From: Lumbricus rubellus | Lineage: Eukaryota; Annelida; Clitellata; Crassiclitellata; Lumbricidae | Direction: 5' to 3' | DNA: 64,000 bases | NCBI GenBank assembly: GCA_945859605.1 | Contig: OX243814.1 | Location: 27,055,230 to 27,119,229 of the forward strand | In this document: positions 24,188 to 32,795 of the stretch, piece after piece | Layout: the number at the start of each line of letters is the position of its first letter | How positions within the stretch are numbered: the stretch's first letter is position 1 | Program-made: the position numbers and the translations under genes | The notes under the pieces: generated by a model | The model's database searches: none | What the model saw: the letters and a program-made list of their open reading frames with translations, nothing else | What the model was told of the DNA's origin: nothing

Positions 24188-24676
24188 TTTGCTGAATATG
24201 CTGTAAAGGTTTAATACCTGAATTGACAGTGTGTAGGAACTTAGTCCATGTCGGGTGGACATTGTTATTAATGTTTGAAGTTGTCCCGTGGAGACTCTTT
24301 TACGTGTTGCCGAGTGGCATATTTCGTCTAGTTCACGTTATCTGGTAACTTGGAATCGATAGAGACAGTTGATGATGAGACATTCTGAGAGATCGTGTTT
24401 ATTGATCGCTTTTAATGATGTATGATCGGGAACATTTATAGAGACTTATAATTGGCCCGTTGGCCACGCTTTGGTGTAATAGTTTTGTTAAGAGGTCGAG
24501 GCACGACCAGAGACTTTATGGACTTGGCCCGTTGGCCGCTTTGGAACAGTTGAGACTTTTTGGCCCGTTGGCCATTTTACGCTTTTGTTATGGCTATTTT
24601 TCTGTTGTTGAGCCATGTGGCTCGAGACTGTTTTATTCTGGGAATGAGGACATCCCCAATCGTAGTGGGAGGAGGA
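24188..24676 (+). other. Post-CDS region and polypurine tract of LTR element
   Basis: Noncoding DNA between the stop codon and the 3' LTR. The word ttggcccgttggcc or close variants occurs three times (about 24452, 24524 and 24561). The last 13 bases before the LTR, agtgggaggagga, form the polypurine tract for plus-strand priming. Confidence 0.7.
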
Positions 24677-25454
24677 TGTCGCGAACCTGGGATTTCCTCC
24701 CTGAGCCGTCCCCCTGGATTTTCCCCCTCCAGGGCCATGTTCTGCTCTCGGCTTGTGTTTCCTAGGCTCCGCCTCCCGGCTTCTGTTCCTCGGCTTCTGT
24801 TCCTCGGCTTCTGTTCCCGGCTTGTGTTCCCTAGGCCCCGCCTCCCGGCTTCTGTTCCCCGGCTTGTGTTCTCCGGCTTGTGTTCCCGGCTTCTGTTTCC
24901 GGCTTGTGTTCCCTAGGCTCCGCCTACCGGCTTCTGTTCCCCGGCTTGTGTTCTCCGGCTTGTGTTCCCGGCTTCTGTTCCCGGCTTGTGTTCCCTAGGC
25001 TCCGCCTCCCGGCTTGTGTTCCCCGGCTTGTGTTCTCCGGCTTGTGTTCCCTAGGCTCCGCCTCCCGGCTGGGACAAGCTATAAATAGAGGACGAGAGGG
25101 AAGATAGTCGGTCAGCCGCAGAGAGTCAGCCTGAGAGAGTCGTTGTGAAGCCAGTTCGAAGCCAGTCGTTGTGAAGTTAGTCGGTCAGTCTGGGGTTCAG
25201 TTCCGCAGTGATAATTAGACAGTCGTTGCGTGCTTTCATTACGTGCTGCTATCGTGAAGAGTTAATAAACTATTGAAAAGAACTCTGTGTCTTCAGTATT
25301 TCTCGTGGGGAAAAGACGTTCTGTGACTTTGGTTCGAATCGCCGTCGGCAGAAGTGGTGTAAGTCCTTCGAAATACCACGAAGGCCGAACTTACGCTCCC
25401 GAGGAGCGACACGCGTGCCTTACCCCAGACCGGCACATCCCGTTTTACGTTACA
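24677..25454 (+). repeat. 3' LTR
   Basis: 778 bp, same length as the 5' LTR and differing at about ten positions counted by eye (for example gggcca versus gggtta near the start, cgaaggccg versus cgaaagccg near the end). It carries the same U3 repeats, TATA box and AATAAA. Confidence 0.93.
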
Positions 25455-25459
25455 CTATT

Positions 25460-26306
25460 CTTGCAAACATGATTTTTTCCCGTTTTTTATTTTTTTTTAA
25501 ACCTAATGTTATCCAATAGTTATGCCTATCAACAGTAAAAGGTTTCAAATTATTTCAGCATTATTTTCGTTAAATCAAACTCATAATGACCTTCTGTGAA
25601 GAAGAAAGACTTAGGCCTACTAATAGGCCCTATTCTCCTATATAGACATCAAGAGAAGTCAAAAGATGAATCGAGACGCAAAACGTTTGCTTATGGCGTA
25701 TTGGATGTAGCCTGCTCATATATTATGACAAAACCTTTGCAACAAGTAATTCATGTGAAGATCAACATTACTGGATCTTGGCAACATCGAAATTGTAATT
25801 TAAAACTGATTCTCTTATTTTCTGGACACGGCGTATTGCATGTTGACTACGGGACTGTATACTAGTGTATAGGTTCAGAATCTGCATAACTATCATCTGT
25901 GTGTAAACGGAGATTGACAGCACATTAAGGCTTCAGCTGAGAAGTTATTTCTCAAGTGCACACCGTCAAGTGAAACGGAGATCGAAACATCAAATAGTTT
26001 GAAGCCAACAACATCCGATTGGAGGACCGAGCTTAATTAAAAAATCCCTCAACATTCACGTGTCCATAAATGAGACTATAGTTGATTAACGGATGGTTCT
26101 ACCATGCGAAATCTTAAAGTTCATAATCACCAAAATTTTGATTAAAAATAAAATTCTCAGTTTAGTAGAAAAATAAAGGAAAATGACTGCAGTGAACGGT
26201 TTGTAACTTGGAAATGTTAAGAAGAAAAGAAAGAAATGCTTGTCATGACTCGTGAAGGATTGTGTTATCTTCCGTCTCAGGTTTAGTGACATGCAAGAGA
26301 AATTTG
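25460..26306. other. No gene seen
   Basis: AT-rich sequence between the LTR element and the next MITE. Short frames at 25596-25865 and 26086-26343 are unsupported. Confidence 0.45.
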
Positions 26307-26314
26307 CTGTGAAG

Positions 26315-26515
26315 CAGAGCTTTTTTAACGTGCAGTTGTACACAAAGTGTGCAGTTCTAAATTTGATTTTTGCAGTTGTAGAAACACTTCTGTGCAGTTA
26401 AAAAATAGTTGAAAAAGGTAATTTTCCTCCGATTCGAAGTAGGTTAATTTACCATGGAGGATGGGAAGAGACAGAAGGGATTGTGCAGTTCTAAAAAGTC
26501 CTTAAAACAGCCCTG
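26315..26515 (+). mobile_element. hAT-like MITE, family A (copy 2)
   Basis: A 201-bp element from cagagcttttttaacg to taaaacagccctg with a perfect 8-bp duplication ctgtgaag (26307-26314 and 26516-26523). It shares internal words with the copies at 14798 and 52692: gtgcagttgta, cacttctgtgcagtta, ttaccatggaggatgggaag and gtgcagttctaaaa. Confidence 0.93.
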
Positions 26516-26924
26516 CTGTGAAGCGTTGGTGTTGAGTGTAGACGAGAAGTTCTGTGGTTCAATTCCAATTTATTGTATTGGCTTCAACTATCGAGGATTG
26601 CGGATATTAACGGAAGTGCCAGGAGAGTGAAGTAGCGCGTGGGCGGAAAAGCGAGCCAAGGTTTGTGCTTATTGTTGTATCTGATTATACGTAGGTGCTT
26701 AGGCTATAATACTATATTAAAATGCTTATAGGAAGAATCTCCACAAGTTTCTAGGACTGGTGTCTCCGATTACGAATATTAAAATGCCTATAGCCTCTAC
26801 ACTACAGGATGAATCTCTCAAAACCACTGTGGACTTGTGTACAACTCAGTACTACAGTAGACTGAATTAGGGCCTACAGGCAGCAGTGCTCTTGTTTGAG
26901 ACCGGTGGAAACACACTCAGGCCT

Positions 26925-26998
26925 GGGTTGGGAGCGCCTCTGAGTAGAGATCTTGAAGGGGCGCTATATAAATTTATGTGATTGATTGATTGACTCAA
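26925..26998 (+). mobile_element. SINE 3' tail fragment with (GATT)n
   Basis: The sequence gggagcgcctctgagtagag, then cttgaaggggcgctatataaat and a short gattgattgattga tail, matches the 3' end of the tRNA-derived SINEs at 45853 and 46324. Only the tail is clear; the preceding about 45 bp (gaccggtggaaacacactcagg) is weakly SINE-like. Confidence 0.7.
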
Positions 26999-27131
26999 CG
27001 TGAAAGCCAGAATCTGGTAGCCTGAGTACCTGTAGGAGAATGAGTGGCATATCACTAAAGATGACCTTTTGGTGTCACTCTCGTATATACGGCAGTATCA
27101 GTAAGTGAATGGATTTGAAGATTGGGGCGAT

Positions 27132-27393
27132 CAGGGGTTATTCTAAGAAATTTTTAAAACTGCACAAAACGACCTTTTTAGTCGTCCGGACCAAATATTT
27201 GATCGTCGAAATCCCGTGAAAATATTACCATTTTAAAATTTTTTCGGCCCCCCAAAAACTGATGGCCCTTTTTTAGTCCTTCGTTCACTATAACACTATG
27301 AGTAACTGCACAAAATCTTATTTTCAACTGCACAAATTTCTTTTCCAACTACACACTTTGTGTCCATGCAGCTGCACGTTAAAATAACCCCTG
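27132..27393 (+). mobile_element. hAT-like MITE with CAGGGGTTATTYTAA ends
   Basis: A 262-bp element with ends caggggttattctaa and ttaaaataacccctg and a perfect 8-bp duplication ggggcgat (27124-27131 and 27394-27401). Its right part (actgcacaaa, cagctgcacgttaaa) resembles family A, so the two are probably related. Confidence 0.92.
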
Positions 27394-27401
27394 GGGGCGA
27401 T

Positions 27402-28945
27402 GTGATAGTATTTGGAGTTACATTTGACAACATAAGATCTTGCATTTGAGGAAGATTGGACGCTACTGATTTGAGTGAAATCGATGTTCCGGAAGAACAA
27501 CGAATATGGCATTATTTTGTATAGTTAGACCTATCCCAATCAGTCGTTATTAAGCCGAGCATGTATAGGCCTATACCAAATTCTGCGATTTAAACGGAAC
27601 TAAGCAGCTGATAAGCCAGTTCCTAATTACTATATAGGTCTATAATTATCTAGTCTATATTTCATATAATTTCAAACAGACATACGCAGCAGGATAACAT
27701 GATATATAGTAGAAACAGATAATAAAAAATTAAAACAGAAAGTTGGACGTGCTTCTTAATTGATTTGAATCGGTTCTATTCAAAACATATTCATTCACCA
27801 TCAGTTGAGTTGACAAAGCACATCCGGGTACACAGAAGATGAGAAGGAATACAATAGCAGAGAGAAACAATGACGCATAATAATGAATAATGAAGTCTAA
27901 GTGATGACAACAATTGCTGTGATGCTGAGCTGCACATGATTTGATGATGACAGCATCAGAGCTTACTTTTCTAATCGTCTGAAGCCATACATCAAGAGCG
28001 GATGGTGATGAAGAAGAAGCACATCCAACCGTCACTGCTCCTGGAATAAATCGCCTGTCATTCAAAACAACTTCGGCTGCATCGACTCGAATCACATTCG
28101 GCGAAATCCGTTAAATTGTTTTCGTATATCGAGGTAATTAATTTCCTGGTCATCGTTTTTTTTCTCTTATTCTGTTGACGGATGAAAACGAAAGCGAAGA
28201 AATAATAATAATTAATAAATTATAGCCATATATATCGCAAAACAAAGCTGCCAACGACAATACTTTTTAACGCCGGATGGCTTTATTGAACTCCAAGCAG
28301 AAATTTTATTCAACGCTGGTACCTGGTTGCACTATTCGGATAGCTATCAAGCAACTTCAAACTCTTTGGTTAGTAGCTGATGACTATAATTCATGAAATG
28401 TTATAGGGCAGCTGATGCTGACTGGGTCCTCCATTCGGCATTCGTTATTGGTCGTAGAATATACCTAATTAGCCTACGTAGGCCTACAAATGCCCTACAG
28501 AAGTTAGTTGGGAGGTTCAACTTCAAGAAATCATTCGGTTCCAGAATAGCACGCATCTGGGCTTTTATGGAGCATATTTCAGATATACCAAAGAACAATG
28601 AATTAAACCTGCCGCTGTCCTCTGCTGAACGCTGTTTCTGGGGTTTATATAGTGGAACTCTATTCATTCGTTCATTCATTCAAGAATGTATCCTTCCAGT
28701 TTAAGAAGCGCTCCCGACGGTGGGCCTGTTGTTCCCAATCCTTTGTTGTGCTTGATATCATGTTGATAAATCTGCTGACTCACATAATTTAATTTCCCTG
28801 CAAATTTCGTCACTGCATCTTTGTAAGCCATGTATGTTACTTTATTATACTATGTAATCATAATTTCTTGTACGTTGTACTTTGATGATGGGATCAATAA
28901 ACTAAACTTGAAACTTATGTAGGGTAACGTTTTTTATGAATCACA
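27402..28945. other. No supported gene; possible exon at ~27961-28110 on minus
   Basis: A minus-strand segment ending at about 27974 reads VIRVDAAEVVLNDRRFIPG followed by a Ser-rich stretch and is followed by a donor-like aaaagtaagctc. Together these hint at an exon, but I found neither a convincing acceptor nor partner exons, and I do not recognise the protein. The plus frame 28393-28704 is likewise unsupported. Confidence 0.2.
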
Positions 28946-29084
28946 TTGTATGTATGTATGTATGTATGTATGTATGTATGTATGTATGTATGTATGTATG
29001 TATGTATGTATGCATGCATGCATGCATGCATGTATATGTGTGTATGTATGTATGTATGTATGTATGTATGTATGTATGTGTGTA

Positions 29085-29115
<31 letters not shown>

Positions 29116-29711
29116 TGTATGTATGTATGTATGTATGTATGTATGTATGTATGTATGTATGTATGTATGTATGTATGTATGTATGTATGTATGTATGTAT
29201 GTATGTATGTATGTATGTATGTATGTATGTATGTATGTATGTATGTATGTATGTATGTATGTATGTATGTATGTATGTATGTATGTATGTATGTATGTAT
29301 GTATGTATGTATGTATGTATGTATGTATGTATGTATGTATGTATGTATGTATGTATGTATGTATGTATGTATGTATGTATGTATGTATGTATGTATGTAT
29401 GTATGTGTATGTGTGTTTGTATGTATGTATGTATGTATGTATGTATGTATGTATGTATGTATGTATGTATGTATGTATGTATGTATGTATGTATGTATGT
29501 ATGTATGTATGTATGTATTTATGTATGTATGTATGTATGTATGTATGTATGTATGTATGTATGTATGTATGTATGTATGTATGTATGTATGTATGTATGT
29601 ATGTATGTATGTATGTATGTATGTATGTATGTATGTATGCATGCATGCATGCATGCATGTATATGTGTGTATGTATGTATGTATGTATGTATGTATGTAT
29701 GTATGTGTGTA

Positions 29712-29742
<31 letters not shown>

Positions 29743-30128
29743 TGTATGTATGTATGTATGTATGTATGTATGTATGTATGTATGTATGTATGTATGTATG
29801 TATGTATGTATGTATGTATGTATGTATGTATGTATGTATGTATGTATGTATGTATGTATGCATGCATGTATGTATGTGTGTAACTGTGTGTGTATGTATG
29901 TATGTATGTATATATGTATGCATGCATGCATGTATGTATGTATGTATGTATGTATGTATGTATGTATGTATGTATGTATGTATGTATGTATGTATGTATG
30001 TATGTATGTATGTATGTATGTATGTATGTATGTATGTATGTATGTATGTATGTATGTATGTATGCATGCATGCATGCATGTATATGTGTGTATGTATGTA
30101 TGTATATATGTATGTATGTATGTATGTA

Positions 30129-30202
<74 letters not shown>

Positions 30203-30290
30203 TGTATGTATGTATGTATGTATGTATGTATGTATGTATGTATGTATGTATGTATGTATGTATGTATGTATGTATGTTTGTATGTATGCA
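28946..30290 (+). repeat. 1.35-kb (TATG)n array with higher-order structure
   Basis: Almost pure TATG over 1,345 bp. Variant blocks interrupt it: gcatgcatgcatgcatg followed by tatatgtgtg, then tgtgtaatatg. This block order appears near 29010-29085 and again near 29638-29716 (about 628 bp apart), and in altered form near 30063-30130. The array has therefore grown partly by long segment duplication. All long frames over it, on both strands, are artefacts of the repeat. Confidence 0.97.
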
Positions 30291-31107
30291 TGAGATGTCT
30301 TATCGACCGCAATCACTCATCTTTAGAAATAACGTCCGATTCTAAGAATGCTGGAAACAATATGTCGTTTGATCGCGTCATCCACTGCAAAAACTTCAGT
30401 AATAAAATGTTAATGTTGATACAGTGGGGAAAAACAAAAGCGATATAGAGGACTAGGCGTGAACGCTGTGCTGTAAAACAAATGGGCTTCTATCTGTTTT
30501 GCTTTCTGATAGAGGCCTACTCCAAACGTCGACAAAGTACCTCGCCGGACTTCGATAAGTTCGTGGCTTCGGTATAAAGTCGTCAAAAACGTAGGGCCAC
30601 AGATCCTTTTAAGCATCAATCATTTTCATTGTTTATCCACGCAAATACGTTTAGGGAAAGTGGTGGACAGGTGGGTTTTATTTCTCTGGTGGTCACGTTT
30701 GCAAAATGTTGTCGTAGCAGTAGTAGTAGTGGTGGTGGTGGTGGTGGGGGTGGTGGTGGGGTGGTGGTGGTGGTGGTGGTGGTAGTAGTAGTAGTAGCAA
30801 TAATAGCAATAATAGCAATAATAGCGATGGTAGTACAGCATAGTAGCAATACTAGTAGTAGCAGCAGCAGCACGCTACAGCAGCAGTAGGCCTAGTTGCC
30901 CGGGTTGGATGCAAATTAATAACAAAACAAAATAGAAAGGAGACAAAAAATAGGCAATGAAAAACTCATAGATTTAAGCATAAGCCCGCCTTCAGTGGCC
31001 GACTGATTTAGAAAAAGAAGCACTATTGAGTCTATTGGACGACAGTAGGCCTACTTTGTTTCAGAGAATCCTGCCAGCAAAAAGTAAGCAAGAAAATGTT
31101 TAGGAAA
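30291..31107. other. No gene; (GGT)n/(AGT)n repeat at 30711-30890
   Basis: A trinucleotide-rich tract runs from about 30711 to 30890: agtagtagt, then ggtggtggt, then agcaataat and cagcagcag. It is open in several frames but low-complexity. No gene is supported. Confidence 0.6.
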
Positions 31108-31234
31108 TTAACCCATTAACGCCCAACTTTTTTTGGATCTCAAACACAATTTAAGGTGAAATCACATGCCAGAACACGAAAAATGGCTTCAGTTTTGATT
31201 GTTTTGCTGCAGTTTTGTCCTAATATGGTTTTGA

Positions 31235-32103
31235 AATCATGTTCCACTTGTGGAACATTGGGCACTTGCAATACCGATTATTTGTTATATGCCAATTCAA
31301 CATCGAATGGTATCCGGAGGTATCCGGACATTACCCCACTGCCATTACCCCACTGCCATTACCCCCGACCATTACCCCCGTAGGACATTACCCCCTGCCA
31401 TTACCCCACTGCCATTACCCCGACCATTACCCCGTAGGACATTACCCCCTGCCATTACCCTCGCCTGTTCACCTTTGGAGCCAGTTTATGTATGTATGCA
31501 TGTATACATGTATATAATGTATGTATGTATATATGCATGTCATGCATGCATGTGTGTTTGTATGTAGGCCTATGTATGTATGTATGTATGTATGTATGTA
31601 TGTATGTATGTATGTATGTATGTATGTATGTATGTATGCTGGTATGTATATATGTATGTATGCAAGTATTATGTATATTCGTATGTGTTTATATATGTAT
31701 TTATGTATTCATACATACATACATGCATACATGTATGTAAGCATAAACATACATTCATAACGTACGTAAGTACATACGTACGTACGTACAAACGCACCTA
31801 CATTCATAGTTACATACATACCTACATACTTACATCAAAACTTAAAAACATACTTACATACATACATAGGCTACTTACATTCGTCCTTACATACTTACTT
31901 ACATACATACATACATAGTACATACATACATACATACATACATACATACATACATACATACGCACACTCATACTTACCTGGTACACACCTACATACATGC
32001 TGTTATACATACTAACATACAGGTACATGCATACATACACTGGACCTAAATGTAAACAGTCCAGGTATTGCTAGTGCCCAATGTTCTACAAGTGGAACAT
32101 GTC
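31235..32103. repeat. Imperfect palindrome: 36-bp arms enclosing TATG and TACA arrays
   Basis: catgttccacttgtggaac followed by attgggcac at about 31238-31265 is matched in reverse complement at about 32067-32100. Between them a (TATG)n array (about 31484-31660) is followed by a (CATA/CGTA)n array (about 31710-32035), itself roughly reverse-complementary. A third, single gttccacaagtggaac copy lies at 32422-32437, just inside the element's right end. Confidence 0.7.
31330..31465 (+). repeat. Minisatellite of attacccc(act)gcc units
   Basis: About ten imperfect 13-16 bp units (cattaccccactgc, cgaccattacccc, gtaggacattacccc), with the gtaggacattacccc variant repeated twice. It lies within the piggyBac-like element. 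Confidence 0.85.
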
Positions 32104-32457
32104 AGACATTCGGTGTTTATAATAAACCAGTGGTTGTAAATCAATATATGCTGAATAGAGAGCGTTCATAAAACAGGAAACATCAAATTAAAACAAATCT
32201 TACAGTTGTGGCTAGCTTACCTCTTTTTTCCTGCGATTGAAACAAACGGCAATGTATAATTGAACGTTTACATACTTACAAACTCTGAGAAAACACTTAT
32301 TTATCGCTCAACTTGGTAAACCATAGATGAAATTATAAACACCAACATAGACCAACAATTATATGTAGCATGCAAGAACAAAAAACAAAGTACAGGTCGT
32401 GGCCACCACTTTTAGTGTAATGTTCCACAAGTGGAACATTAGGCACTAATGGGTTAA

Positions 32458-32795
32458 TTTATGTTTCAGTTATTAAATTTTATTTAGAATCACACCACTT
32501 AGATAGCAATTAGCATTAGCATTATTTGCATCCCTAGTGCAATTGTATTTCTACCACCTGCATCTATACTACCTGCATCTATCCTTGCGCCTCTTTCGCC
32601 GCCGGCAGTTGCATCAATTGCACGTGTGTCAACTGTTCATCTGAAGTCTTGCTATATTCCTCTGGTCATAGAGAAGTTTAAAAAAGTTAATAGCGCAGCA
32701 GTGACTATAATTGTCATTGCGATTTAATTCAATTCACCCATTGATTGTCTTCTGGTCTTGTAATACAATAATTATTATTTTATATTTTATTCAGA
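32458..32795 (+). other. Upstream region of Mab-21-like gene; 5'UTR acceptor site
   Basis: The bases directly before the start codon, ttatattttattcag then aATGG, make a strong 3' splice site. The gene therefore probably has a noncoding first exon further upstream in this AT-rich stretch. I could not place that exon or a core promoter. Confidence 0.4.

Larger units (their letters stand above)
21000..25454 (+). mobile_element. Non-autonomous LTR retrotransposon (Ty3/gypsy-like, gag-protease only)
   Basis: A complete 4,455-bp element with two 778-bp LTRs starting TG and ending CA, and a 4-bp target duplication ctat at 20996-20999 and 25455-25458. A primer-binding-like site follows the 5' LTR and a purine tract (agtgggaggagga) precedes the 3' LTR. 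The single frame covers gag, a CCHC knuckle and a retropepsin-like segment, then jumps to a short tail. Reverse transcriptase, RNase H and integrase are missing, so it must move with enzymes from another element. I count about ten differences between the LTRs, so insertion is fairly recent. Confidence 0.92.
31112..32453. mobile_element. piggyBac-like non-autonomous element with TTAA duplication
   Basis: The two ends, CCCATTAACGCCCAA and the reverse complement of a right end reading CCCATTAGTGCCTAA, agree at 12 of 15 positions. Both are flanked directly by TTAA (31108-31111 and 32454-32457). TTAA targets with CCC-starting ends are typical of piggyBac. The 1.34-kb interior has no transposase; it holds an attacccc minisatellite and a large imperfect palindrome of TATG and TACA repeats. 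Confidence 0.6.

Noticed and set aside
28946..30290. CRISPR array or bacterial-type repeat array
   Set aside because: The repeats are simple tetranucleotides without spacers, and the DNA is eukaryotic.
28915..30345. Frames of up to 465 codons of YIHT or MYVC repeats
   Set aside because: They are translations of the TATG/TACA microsatellite, open on both strands in several frames.
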